Origin: Chimonanthus salicifolius
Lineage: Eukaryota; Streptophyta; Magnoliopsida; Laurales; Calycanthaceae
Direction: 5' to 3'
DNA: 64,000 nt
NCBI GenBank assembly: GCA_013350335.1
Contig: CM023534.1
Location: 5,981,542 to 6,045,541 of the forward strand
A program made the translations under genes and the position numbers. Within the stretch, counting starts at the first letter, position 1, and every line of letters begins with the position of its first letter. Under the pieces are notes generated by a model. The model ran no database searches and had not been told where the DNA came from. It saw only the letters and a list, made by a program, of their open reading frames with translations. Shown here one piece after another: positions 1 to 14,200 of this stretch.

Positions 1-1186
1 GATCCTCCCATTTCGTTGTTTCCAAATAGCCCACGAGATCGCATATGGTATCAAACTCCATGCCAACCTAAATCTAGCAGTAAAGCCGCACCACCCCCCT
101 TGCAACACCCTCCACACCTCTCCCCAGGATCCACGAGCATCCGAATAGCCTCAAAAAATAACACCATACACCCCACATGAACCGACAACCACTCAGTAAG
201 TGATCCACTGTTTCATTCTCCTCCCCACACAGAATACACACTTCCGACGCATTTCCCCCTTCTCCTAAGATTATGCCTTACTAAAATCTTCATTTTTAAC
301 GCCGCCCACGTGAAGACCTGGATTCTAGGGGGTACCTTGTTGTTCCAAGCGAGTTTGCACAAGGGCAGTGGATTCCGGTTAATAGCATATGCTAATTCAA
401 GGATTGATTTTAGTAAGAAGGATCCAGATGGGTCTTTGGACCAAATCCATTTGTCTTCATCCTGAAGCCACAATTTAGTGTCTCCTAAGAAAGTGATCAA
501 GGCCTGATGAAGGTCTCTTCAAAACCTCTTAAGGACGTTCTAAATGGGATAACTACAGATGAGCATCATTGACTTCATCATAGTATTCGCTAACCAATGC
601 ATCCAGATTCAGTGCAATTCTAAACAATCTGGGAAGTGACTCATAAGTGGTCTCTCCCTCACCCACTTGTCCTTCCAAAGCAACACTCTCCTTCCATTTC
701 CTACCAGGAGATTGATCCCTAACTGAAAAACTCACCGATCCTTCCCCCACCATTCCCTATTCTTACCAGAGTTTTCACTACCACCGAGCCCTCCCTAGCC
801 GCCCTAATACCTAATCTTCAACCCCCCGAATCTGCCTCTCCATACCTAGCTACCAAAGCCTTCCTCCACAAACCTCCTTTTCAATTGAAAACCTCCAAAG
901 CCATTTGCATAACAAGGTGTGATTTCTATCCCTAATACTATATAGCCCCAATCCCCCATTATCCCTAATTTCTTTAGGTTCTTCCCATTTCACTAGGTGA
1001 ATTTTCCTAACATGTCTCTTGCCCTCCCGAAGAAAATCTCTTTGGATTTTCTCTAATTCCTTTGCCACTTCCTTGGGTATTTCAAACAACGACAGAAAAT
1101 AGGTGGGGAGATTTGACAAACTTGATCTAATTAGAGTTGGTCTACCTCCGTTTGAAAGGTAGGACGATTGTCGCACATAAGGATAT
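1..1186 (-). mobile_element. LINE (non-LTR retrotransposon) relic, RT C-terminus and zinc-binding region
   Basis: Read on the minus strand, 1176-850 encodes the C-terminal part of a plant LINE reverse transcriptase, with phrases such as GGRPTLIRSSLSNLPTYFLS, EKIQRDFL and GGLGLYSIRDRN. This is followed at about 500-213 by the region before and into the zf-RVT domain (WNNKVPPRIQVFTWAALKMK, then a degenerate cysteine cluster). Positions 200-1 read in broken frames as the segment leading to the RNase H domain. The parts are in normal LINE order but lie in different frames, so the copy is dead. It is cut by the left window edge. It lies on the same strand as the transporter gene at 3331-14222 and could sit inside a further intron of that gene. 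Confidence 0.85.
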
Positions 1187-3330
1187 AAGAATCATTGTTG
1201 ATAAATTTCTTTATTCGTCAATGGAATGTAGTGCTTTTTAGAATAATTTGTGAGTCTAAAGCTTTTAAACCCAAATAAATAAAGCCTAATCAAATATTAC
1301 TCATCCAAAGCAATCAAACCTTATCTACTAGAAAAGTCTGGGATTGGAAACAAAACTCCGTAAAGAAGATAAAGGACAGATACAAGGATTCATCATACAG
1401 TATATGAGATCTACACTCTTTTGTCACTCCTACATGTGCAACCTCAATATTGTACATGAGTATCCCTCTTTACCATGGACAAAACAACCCCTTGATGTTT
1501 TTCTTTCCCATTTAATCCAACTCAAATCCCACATACATGTCAGCCCTATCTACACTGTTTTGCCATAACCATAAGTCTTGCCATTGAGTTTGCCTATCTC
1601 CTACATGAACAAACTTGTGAATACTTGTTATCTTTACATCAAAGAAGCAATCTTGTTGTTTCATAAACATTTGGTGCAGCGGATTTGGTACCTCTACTCA
1701 CCAGATTTTGTGGAAGCAATCCCTTGTAGCTATTTTGTGGTCTCTACAGCATTAGAGGAATGAGGATCACCTAGAGATGCGTCCTCAAATTGTAATTTGG
1801 GAACCCCTATGTGGAACCACCAAGGCCTATGGAGATGAGTTGGTTGGAAAGGTCTTTATTTGAATCAGTTGACTGTCTTAAATCACCTTGATTGGATAAG
1901 TGAAGCCATGTTATTAAAGCTCCCAAAAATTCAATTTTATCCAATGGTGGAAATTCATGGTGTTGATCAATGGCTTTTTTAACTCAAATTGAGGTCAAAT
2001 ATCCTCATTATATGTATAGGTAAAGATGGGTGTAAAAATTTCATTGAAGAATGTAACAACCACTACTATATAGCATGCAAGGTGAACACTATATCATCTA
2101 TGTCCAAAAGATTTTTTTCTGCCAAGAATATTGAATTGGGTGTCTTCTTTTGTCAAAAATATGATGAATGCAAGCATGAGGACACAATGCAAATATTGGG
2201 TTATCTCTTCATTGATTGCATCTCTCACTTTCTTAGACTAAGCCTCTCATAGTCAAAATGTAATCCCCACGATGATGGGGAAAAAGAGCTTCAAGCACTG
2301 TCAGATGGTACTCATAGTCACAATGTCTAAACAAGGGAACCTCATTTTTCTAATGAGAGGGAAAACATTGCTTTCCAATATTGCTATGGATTTCAGTCTT
2401 TGTTTCTTTGGGTTTTTTATGCGCAATCTTGGGAAGGGGAAGAGGTTGGGATTTTCTTCATAAAGTTTTGCAAGCAAGCTTCAACAAGTGGCAGCATACT
2501 TGCGCCTCAAGAATAAAAGCTCATTGGGCTTCAAGAGATCTTGGGCTTTGAAAATATAAATGAACTCAGGCCAAGATAGAGTGGAGCTCGGCCCAAACCT
2601 AGCCCATGGAGAACCCTACATATGTAAAATTGTGAAAGACTAGAAACAAACAATATGAAAAATTGGAGGGTACAAGTTGAACGTACTAGAAGGACGAGAC
2701 CATTAAAGACTTGGACTAAGGCAGTTAGAAAGGACATGATGGACAGAGAATGTTTTTTTATAGGATGGCATGGAAACAGAGAATCCATTATGATGTTGAT
2801 CCACATAGATATGAAAATTGCAATGATGATGATAGTCTATAACAAGCAGATCCCATGCTTGAAGCATAGGCATATATGAGCAGGCCACCAAGCACATGTA
2901 AGAAGAAAAATTATTGGTCCGCCATTGGTCACACCATACATGACACTATTGCTTAGTGTCATGTAGGCAGATAATCATGGGGCCCTACTGTGCACACCTC
3001 CAACATCACTCTTTTGCATTAACAAGTCTCACTGTATACGTTATGGGTAGGACCTCCCATACAAAGTTTTAATCTAGTGGGGCCCTATCATACGTCTCAA
3101 AGTGTGGAGCCCACCATCTGACAACAAAAATTGCACCCACATTATGGGCGAGGCCCGGCAACGGGTCAGGCCGGGTCTAGTTCAGGTTGGGTCTATTTCG
3201 GGTCTTGTTAAACGTGTTAAATAGGAAGTGGAGGGGGGAGGAGGGGGGAGAGAACAGATATATATATATATACACACACACATAGTAAATCCATTTTAAG
3301 AAAAAGAGTTTTGCTCATAATCAGAAGTAC
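1187..3330. other. Non-coding stretch downstream of the last visible transporter exon
   Basis: I see no recognisable coding exon or RNA gene. The short ORFs here have no family resemblance. A GGGTC/GGCCC-rich patch at about 3140-3210 resembles the ends of common plant MITEs, and a short (AT)n(AC)n microsatellite lies at about 3258-3283. The stretch is either intergenic or a long intron of the transporter gene, whose last exons were not found here. Confidence 0.5.
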
Positions 3331-6300
3331 CTGAAACCCAAGAGAGTATAAATGAGGAAAATTCATGGTCATCTCCAAATCACCTCGGATAAATGTCCAA
3401 AATAGCAAAATTGGTCCACATATCAATCCTAGCAAAATATAGGAACAATATGAATAGAAGTACTCATTGGTCTTCATCCTCTGAATATTGAGAAACAAAG
3501 TTTAAAAACAGAAAAGTCCCATCAATGACAAATACCATTTCAACAATTGATAAAAGAAATACCGCTAAAAAAAACAATTGATAAAAATAACAAATTACCA
3601 TTGCACCACATTAAACCGAAGCTATTGAGACCGCTAGACTTCCCTGAACATTCAAAGACAACATAAAACAGGCAGCAAACTAAACATTAAGCCTTAGTAA
3701 AGAAGATGTTAAAAAGAAAGATAAAGAGGAAGGTACTACCAATACGGGCAATAGTTGCCAGGTATATTGCTGTAGTGATGTTGGATATGAAAACAACAGC
3801 ATAGCCATAGGAGTCATATGACAAGTCACGAGCTCCCGCAATGACAGCTCCAAATACAATCAACCCCACACTGATAAAACCCTTGGTTTTTAACCAGTGA
3901 GAAGATAATCAGAAACAAAAAGCTCTCAGTGTTAAGGTAAAACATACATGTTTTTTGTATATCAATGACACTGTGCATTATAGTAATTCAAGAGCAACTT
4001 AAGATTACATGACAAAGACCATTAGTAACCATGCCTTTGATAAATTAAATAATTAAACTGCCTAAACTCACCTTTATAATGAATATTATCTCTCACATAA
4101 AGTAGGCATTGTACAGAATTAGTTCAAACCAATGCATTCGAGAGGCTGTCAGCATCTCAAGCACTCATAGTTCAAACCAATGCATTCAAGAGGCTGTCAG
4201 CATCTCAAGCACTCAATGGAGAAGAAAATAAAAACCAACTATATGGTATCACCTTCACTCATACACCTCGTTCAGCAAATTGTATAGCAGACTTCTTGGC
4301 GAAAGTTGGTGTTCATATACAAGGTCCAGCTTTGGAAAAATTTTCATCTCATCAGCCTTGGGTGGTTGGGGAGTAAGGGTCTCCTTTTGGATCCTGTGTT
4401 GGGTGGATCTTTTGATGTATCTTTTCTTTTATTTCATGTTTTTCCTTTCTTCTTTTTATTGTTTTTCCTTCTTATTGGCTCCGGGTATATATATCCTGTA
4501 CTCAGATCCCTATCTTCTATTCTCTTCTCGTTTTAATGAAATTTAGTCGTTAATGTTTCAAAAAAAACTAAAACAATGCAATGTATATACTGAAAAGAAA
4601 ATGTATCAAATGTAAAAAACCCAATTGCATAATATGAAAAGTTAATAACAAAAGCCTAATGTATAGAACCAAGAAATAAAAATTCAAAATCATAAATAAG
4701 TCATCATTCCAATGTCATATCATCAACAGGAAAATGTTTGTATCACAGTCCCTCCACCAAACCAATCAAAACAGTCTATCTCAAACATATAAAAAACATG
4801 ACTTTCATTCCATAAATCCTTCATAATTATCATCATTGTCATCGCCAATATGATCATCGAACTTGTCTATATCCTCAATATATTCCTCATTTTCATCGTC
4901 TTATCTCCCTCTCAGTCTCTCTCTCTTTTCTCTCTTTTTACTTTGTCAGAGACCCTAACCCTAACCTAAGTTCATTTATATTTTAAGTTTTTTAATATTA
5001 AATGTTAAATGTTAATACCCACATGTTTTCTATTTATATTTAAACACTTACGAGGAACGTAAAAATATTCCTTGAATATCTGGAATCTTAGAAGTAAAGA
5101 TTAGTTTCTTATCATTCACTGAGCATCTACCTCTAACATAAAAAATAAAAAAAACATTCAATGAGCATCTTGTATTTCATAGAAATTGAGGGCAGTATAA
5201 TCCTTACATAGGAGCCATCCTATCCAACTTTCGGGCATCAAGATACGTTTCAGGCATGGATACTTTTTATTAGAGATCCCCGACATATCATAAGATTCTC
5301 ATTCTTGAAAATCAACACTTTTCCAAATGTTTACATTTTTAACATTTAAAAAGGAAAAAAAATGAAAAGGCGACAAGGCACAACTTAGTGCACCTGAGCA
5401 CACATTTTTTCATTTAAGCACACCTGTGCCTCATCTAGTAATATTTAGAAGCAAAGCCCTTTCTAGCTCCTTAGAAGCATTAGGCACGTCTTTGACTGAT
5501 ATGTTCAAAACCCTGGCTAGAGATCGGTATGAGTTCAATGCTGTTAATAGTGTGTGCACTTGTTAAAAAACGATGGGAAAAAGAATGGTTACCTGCCAAT
5601 AACAGAAGATGTATACTTCTGACCTGTCAGAAGATATTCCACAAACATCGTAAATACAACAGTAGTACGCCTGAGAGTGGTGTACATGGGAACATTTACT
5701 CCCCGCACAGATTCCATTGTCGCCAGCTTTCACCAATGAAGAGAAATATCAGGCAAATTGTTTATATGAGGAAGATACGTTGTTTCCACGTAAAGAAATT
5801 TGAAAATTTTACACAATTGCAAACATACCATGTAAAGTAAATATGATGCTCCAAGAGGCAAGGTATGAACCAATGTCTCAAATGGTACAAGACTTGCAGA
5901 AGAGTTATCAGAAATGCTCCAGGATTCACCTACTGTGAAAGAAATAATCTTCCAGCGCCTCATTGCATACAAAATTGCAGTTGAGCAAATCATCTGAAAC
6001 ATAAGTGACTCCATTGATTCAATGCTCTAATGCCAAAATAATATGCATAGTAACAATCAACCGGAATTCTACTAGATATTAAAATGTAACAGATGCATAG
6101 TGGAAAGACAGTAATTAAGGAAAGTCTGAGGAACCATGGAACTGAGTGCAATGAAGCAAAACAGCAATTTTAAACAAATTGTAATACTAACTTGACATAA
6201 GTGATAGCACTTACAGAAGGATTAAATTAACTTCATAACTTATGCATATGCCCTCAAACACATTCACTTGTATAACAAAATGTACTTCTAAATTAGAGAG

Positions 6301-7506
6301 GGTCAAGAGAGCATATGCAACTTGCATCAATCTGCCTTGAACACCATTTGTTACCCTAACAAGATACCACTATCATTATTTGATGACGTATTATCTAGTG
6401 TCAGCTATTCATTTCCAGCCTTCCACTCAATTCAATCGAAAATCACTCCATAATTAACGGTCACCCTTTCTTACCACATCAACATAATTATTCCTAGCAT
6501 AATAGTGGATTGCTATTCACAGACTGTTAAAGCATGTGATGGTTTAGTGGTATAGTCACACCAGGCAGACACCCTTATTTTCACGCTAGTTAGGAGGTTG
6601 GAGAATGGTGTCGCGGACTTTTCGTTAAGCACGAGGTAGAAAAGGAAAATGAGGGTGCTTTCTTCGTTTGACTTTGTAGAAGTTAATAAGGATGACAGCC
6701 TTTGTACTTTGACTCCATTTTTTTTAATCTTCCTATATACTTTCTGTTCTTTCTCAGGTATAAGTCTTTTTTTTTTTTTTTGAAAGTTCTCAGGTATAAG
6801 TCTTTTGTACTTGATATTTGTACTTTCTCTTATTTTAATACAATTTCTTTCTTAAAGCTCAAAAAAATAATAATAAACAAATGAGGCCCAACTCATGGTA
6901 CATCTAAACAACCCCTAAATATTATATGCAATTGGAAAATTGCCAACAAATCCAATCTATTTTCTAACAATCAGTTTCTCACTAATTAATTCTAGAATGA
7001 AGAAATAAAGACCTAAAGAATACAAATAAGCAATTCCCTCTGGAAAACGAAAAAATAAGTTAAAGAAATGATAACTGCATATTTAATAGATGGGTATTTT
7101 TTGAAAAGAAAACAGCTTATAAGTTCACCAAGCAAAAAAGCTACCTGAAAAAGGGTGATGACATTTGCACATGGAAAATTATAAGAAGAAAGTGCTGCTT
7201 TGTTAAACATCACCAGAAGTACTGAGTATCACAGGTAAAAACAAAGTAGTTAGACAAGTGGAAAGACGCATGTTTCAAATGATGTAAAAAAACTTCTCAA
7301 TCAATCATATTAACACTATCATGTTCCCATAAAAAATTCATTATTTTGAACAAAAACATTTGGAGTCTAAACAAGATTAAGATCTGCAGAATATGCTTTA
7401 TGTGGCAACATATTCAAACTTCATAAGAAACTGTAGCGTGCTCAATAAATAAACTAAAAGAGGGGAAGAAGAAGGTGGGCGTGCATGTACACGTGTGTGT
7501 GTGAGA

Positions 7507-7542
<36 letters not shown>

Positions 7543-10500
7543 TTAAACTTCAAGCCACGACAAGTAGAGAACCTTTTCTATTAAAATAAACTAGAGAATA
7601 TATATCATTCAAGTGATATTGCACAACAACATATGAATTAATCAAAGACAAGAAGGCAACAAGCAAAGCACGTCTAGCATCTTTCCTAGGAAAGAAAAAT
7701 GTTATCCATAAAAGGATTCTATTCTCACAAAGGATGGGTTATCTTAGCGAGGGTTAGAGCTAGCATTGGCTCTAGTATTCGTTGAGTCAAATTTATGAGT
7801 CATACAACAAAACAAGAGTAATAGTGCACATACCAATCTAGAATTTCCAAGAAACAGTTCGGCTTCATGCTAGGGAAATCCCAAAGAGAATTCAGGAGGG
7901 AGGGGGATATCGCGGGGGTGGTTTAATCCTACTGAAGCTAATGGAAAGGTTTAGAGAGAAGGAAAATTCCGCATATAGTTGTCAGTTTAAAGAAGGTATA
8001 CGGTAAAGCACCAAGGCAATTGATTTGGATAGCCCTTTAAGGAAAAGTCCATCTCTAATAATATCATAGAAATTATATAAGATGTGCATAAAAAATGTGC
8101 AAACAAATTTCAATTCCTAAAACTTGATAGTCCACAAAATAAAAATTGCTATTCATTCTACATACAGGTCAATGGCTTTTTTTGGAAAGCTACCCTATCA
8201 CACCCTTTGTAAGGAGAAAATAAGTGCTTCACATTTTCCCTGTGTCAAGCATCATAAATTCATAATGTTTCCCATTTTCTAATGTAGATTTCCATGAAAA
8301 GGGTCTTATAGTGGATCCTTATGGATTTAACCCACTTCTAGAAGCCCTATATGTGAATGGAAAGTTCCAATTACTATTCCCAAAATTCTATGTTTCAGAA
8401 GAGAGGAATTCTCAATCAACAGTAAGAAAACAAACAATTTCTTGGAATTGTTCGTCACTTTTTTCTCCAAACAACACCCTTTGTAGAAGCACTAACGAGG
8501 AATAGAACCACAAACAAGCTGTGGAACCACAAAAGTATGAATCAGAAAAATACCCCAATCTGATGTATAGTTTGTCAAAAAATTGTCCATGGAATATGGA
8601 ATTCCAAGCGGCGCTAAAAACGAAAAGAAAGAAAAAAGTTCCAAGCTTTTCTCTTAAGCTTTGTTCGCCACTTTTGAGGGAAAAGCTCCACAATTTTCAT
8701 CATGATTCCACACTTAATATTCTCAAAATCAAATAAAAAAAAACTAGTAGTTGCCAGGAAATAATGGAAAGAATTTTCATTCCAAATTTCCAGCCCACAC
8801 ACACTCTGTGATTTACGACATCTTGATGATGACATGAAACGAAAAGTTCCCACAAAAACCTCACCATGACCGAAAAACATACAACCTATTAAGGATTCCA
8901 TGTTCGAATCTTCTTTAAATTCCATAAGGTCTCCAAAATTCTCCCTATTGCTCCAAAGTACCTTGGCCCAAAAAAAGGCATCAAGGGGGGCATTTATAGA
9001 CCTCCTGGAGAGAGAAAGGGTCGACTGCAACACCTAGGCTACCATTCATACTTTTCCCCTTTTTTCTTTCTTTTTTTCTTTCACTTTCTGAATTTTCTGT
9101 TGCTCTGTATTTCACTGATAGCTTCTATATCCGACCTCTGATCTCAGCCTCATTACTTGCACTGAAACGCTAAGTTTATGGCCTATATAAAGGTGCTTCG
9201 TTTGGGGTTCCTTTAAATCAAGACATGAGCTAGAATGATCATGAAGTTGATGCATGTTTATTTGCACAGTAATATAGTTTTTTTTTTTTTTTTGAAAATT
9301 TATTTTTAGGACCTGAAGCCTGATTTAAATAAATTTGGGGGCCTTACTCCATTCACCTTTTTTTTTTTTGAAAGGTACACCATTTACCTTTTTCCTCCCT
9401 CATTCTTTCCCATTATACCCCAATATTGCTACTGGACCAGTTTTAGATATAACAAAAGCTTGTCTACACATAAGAATATATGTAATTCCAAGTTCTATTT
9501 AGAGTTCGATTTTTTATTTTTTCTGACAAGGTAACTCAAAAAATATTATTAATCAAAAGAAAACAAATACAAAGAGATGGAATGGCTGAGCTTGGCACAA
9601 CCCAAACCCCAAGGGAAGAAATGAAAAGAAAAAGGAAAAAATACAATCGATTCAAAGAAAAATCTAGCAACAAATCAGATTTGACAATGCCCAACTTTGT
9701 AAAAAAGTCAGCTACTCCATTTGCTAATCCACGAACATGAATGAAAGCGATATCCAAGGAACTACTCAAATGTTTGATACCTCTGAAAATGAGAAGAAGC
9801 TTCCACAGAGGATTCTTCTTAACCCAATCACACTTGATAGCATTAGCCAAAACCCCTTCCATAGTAAGCTTACTCTAAAGTGAACTTGGCCTCGAATGGT
9901 GCCACCTTCCCAAGATCTTATGCTTTCTGGCTCAATCGTCCAAAACAGCCATCCAATCATGTAACAGAACATACGAAGTGCCAAAGAACTCAAATTTGTC
10001 TATAACCAATAAATTACTCTAGCCTTTGCCAATTCGAAGATATCGCCAAACGAACATTCTTTGTCTTCAAAAGTTATGAAATTCCTTTTTTCATTCTTGT
10101 GGATAACCTTGCAATTTTGTTTGTTGTTTGAGTTCAGTCTCAAATGTATTTTTTCTGTTTGTCAATAAAAATTGTCACCTTTAAAAAAATATTAAATTCC
10201 ACTCCTCCGCATAGACCATCTAATAGCTCCGAAATAGCCAACCACAAACTCGCCGACCAACTAGACTGCTCCCCAAGCTCAAGATATATTCCCCCAAACT
10301 TTGGTGGAGAGTCCAAGAGACACCACAAAGGGATAGGAAAGATTTCCAAATGAAGGAGACAGACTGGCCAATGAAGAAACAGATGATTAGATTCTTAATT
10401 GAAACTGCAAAAAGTACAAGAAGCGATCACACCTAAAGGGACAATCCTAACCTGGAAGGGTTGGCTTGACAGTCAAGACACTCGCCTCATGAAGCGATGT

Positions 10501-11136
10501 CTTGAATTCGATTCACGCTCAACCCCTTCAAGCCACTCCCCATAGGGTTACTCCTCATCAACTTACTCAGTATATGTGGATTGGGAGATTTACACATGCT
10601 CGTGAGATTAGCCTCACCTCCAATGTTTGGTGGGCATACCCATGTTACAAAAAAACAGTTGCATCTTGTGAGGTGACTTTGAATTCCAAAGGATTAGGTT
10701 GAGTTAAAAACTGGATGATTAAAATTTTGAAGTATTTAGATTAATAAGTGCATGCCATGGCCCTCAGGTTTAAATTAGGCTTAAAATCTAAATTTAGCTT
10801 TCAGGCCAGGTTAGGCCTTAGACCAATCTAATTTTAAATTGGCCCCATTTTTTAGCCCAAATTGAACTTGGGCCTTGACCAAAATGACCCAAATTTAAGA
10901 TTTTTGGGTGCAGTCGAGCTAGTGCGGGTCAGCCCCGACCCAAGTTGCACCGCTTGACAAGTTCTCCATCTCAAAGTACCGAACAAATGAATTAAAAAGT
11001 AGCAAAAGTAAAAATAGGGTGATTCCAGCTTGCAAGAGAACTTTGTTTTCACCTTCACCACGAACCCCCTACTTTAACTCTCCCTCATCCAAACATAGCC
11101 AATGTGATTAGATTTTGTTGTTCGGATGAAATTAAA

Positions 11137-11208
<72 letters not shown>

Positions 11209-14200
11209 TCTAAAGAAAATAATAATGGACATAATTGATGCTTTCCAAGGATATTGTAAATTGAATATGCTAAGGTGGAAAAGGCAACTGGAATTAAAAA
11301 ATGTGGAGTCCTAACTGATCATTGAATGCCGCTTCAACTAAAGAGACTTATTCAGTTACTTTTTTAGGAGATAATAACAGAAGAGATATTACAAATTAAA
11401 TTAAGAGACTCCTTTTTGGGATAACGATTAGACCTCAAGTAAATTTACTCACGTGGCCAAGATGCATTGGGATGTAGAATTAGAATTTCACCAATATAAA
11501 AGAAAATGAACATGTTATCTTGATTAAGTCGATGGTTCAAAATATTAGTATCAGTTAGTATGTATATTCCAACTAATATGCGATATGGACTAGTAGATAA
11601 TATCAATTGTTGGTTTACCAAATTGTATTAGTGTGAAATTTCAAAGCCCTTTAATAAAAAAATCAAAATATTGAAATTTTTTGGATTTTAAAGTTTGTAT
11701 TCAATCTAGTAAAATGATCACCCGCACACTTATGTATGCGGTATTGCCCTACACACCTAGGTATGGGACCCAGTGACGGGTCTGTTGGTGACTGGAAAGG
11801 TCTTTCTTTGAATATGTGGCCAACTAAAAATAACCTTGAATCAATCAAGCCACATTTTTAAAACTCTTCAAAATTTTAAGCAATTTAAATTATTCTTTTA
11901 TCTTAAAACTTTGAAGCCTTAAAAAGCATAGGTTCATTGATCTGATCGAGGTGATTTTTTATGGGCCTTATACTCAAACAAAGACTTTTCTGATAGACTC
12001 ATCACGACCCCATTTGGTGGGCCCCATACCAAGGTGTGTGAGTGGTGATCATCGTTTTCAATCTAACACAGCATATGGGATAGTACCAGTCCCCCTTAGA
12101 CCAAGTACATCCTACATTGCTTTAAGATCATGAACTATACTATGTATTCATGAACTTGAATATTTAGAGTTCTACACTTCTACTTATTCTACCATCCATT
12201 TTGGTTCAAAGATATATAACTAGAAATGGTTGATCACCATACTAACTCATAAGTAGTCTGGGAGAGAGAGAGAGAGTGGCAGAAGCATGCAAAAATGGCA
12301 GAGGCCTATGCCATTTTTGCTTGTAAGTAAGCATTGACTTTTAAAACATCAAAAATGGGGTTTTCTTCTGCAAATTCTCCTTCAAGATTGATATTTTAGT
12401 CTCCAACAGAGAAAATGGGGAGAAGTAAGAAAGAAATGAAAAAGAAAATAAAACAAGAACCTTTTTTAATTAATTGTCCACTGGGTGATATTTTGAAGCT
12501 TCAGTTGATATATCTGTTGATTCCACATTGGCAAGTAGTTTCATATCAGCTGACATGTCGGCAATAAGTTCAAATTATGCAATATTTTCATGTATCACTT
12601 TCTAGAAAAGAACTGTACCAACTCCAATCAATACTTGCCTACTCAGTTTGCACTAACCAATGCGATGAGTATCAACTAATATTTTGAACGATGGTTATGT
12701 CAAAAGATGGTACGGAGAACACCTTCCGAAGAACTAAGGGCTTACTAGTTCAAGTTCCTGCTAGAAGGAGGAATACATTAGGATTTAGAATGAAATAGTT
12801 AGAAGTGTTATGCAAAGCACTGATTGACAAATGAGCTGCCCTTAAATTGGGAAGAGTGGAGAATTAAAACTCACAGGTAACCATAAGATAGATGGGAAGA
12901 GGTCTTTTCTTGAGATGAATATAACGAAGAACATATGTCTGAATTCAAAACCCAGGACCAAGGAAAAACAGACTAAAGCCACACAGCCCTAGCTACCCAT
13001 AACCACACACAAGACCCTTAATCTTCACTAGTAGAAAGTAAGAATATAAATCATGCACAATAATACCAGTCTCCCCAGCTCCAACAGGAAAGATCACTCA
13101 TGGGTTCGTGTTTTTCATGCTACTGTATCGCAGAACAAAATTTCAATACCCAATGCTACAGAAGAAGTCTTTCTTGCTGTCAACTTTTCATTCCAACAAA
13201 CAACTCATTAACCAAAGAAATGGATATTCAAAAAGAAAAAGGGAGAGAATTTGTAATCAGTGAAAAAAATTATTAAGAAAAGATCCAAGAAGACAAGAAT
13301 CATCAATTATTCACCCACTGATTAAAACCTAAGAAGATAAGATAAATGATCATATGCAGGAGACTTGACCATGATAAGGTCAAGTCCTGCATATCCACCA
13401 CCACCACCACCATCATCATCATCCAGTATTCCATGCATCATGGGTCAGCTTTATGAGTTCTCTAATTGACCCTATCATAAATTATACCATCAGTCACTCG
13501 TCTAACATATACATCATCCATTGGAAAAAGGTGGATATACTGGATCCAACCTTATTTTTGTATGTCTTATGCACCTAGTCATTTCTCAAAATGAAGCAAA
13601 AAGGTGACACATTTGAATGATAAAAGAACAAAGACAATAGCCATCATCAATTATCATCCATAGATCAAAGTAAAATAAGTAATAAAAAATAGAAACATCT
13701 TTGAATTTACCATTATTTAAAAAAAAAAATCAGAAGGGCAGCAATAACATAAAAAGGGGAGCATTCAACTGAACACAACATGTGAAGTTTTCATGTTGCG
13801 AACTATATGTGGTTCCACCCATGATAAATTGAGATGGATTGCCCATAAGAGTTGCGCTTTGATATACTGTGTGCTAGGATTAATTTAAAAAAAAAAAAAG
13901 ACCTGAATTGGATGAGTATGTGAATGGTTCTTTTAAGGCAAGTATGATTGGTAAAGAAGGGAGTCATTCAATGAATCTGCATATAACGGGTGGGTGTAAC
14001 TCAGATATGGGAACCAATTGGACATGGATGCAAATAGATAGAAAGATAGATACAGACAGACAGAGACAGAGACGAACCGGCACAAGCCATATAAGAGATG
14101 GCGGCATAGGCACCACGCTTGGTCATGGCGGAGCCCTTGAAAAGACTGTCATCGCCGTTTCTGGGAGGATAGGATACCGGAAGCGTCACATTCTTCCCCA

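Noticed and set aside
11126..11314. 62-codon ORF with poly-(IY) and poly-(RE)
   Set aside because: It is a translation of the (AT)n(AG)n microsatellite.
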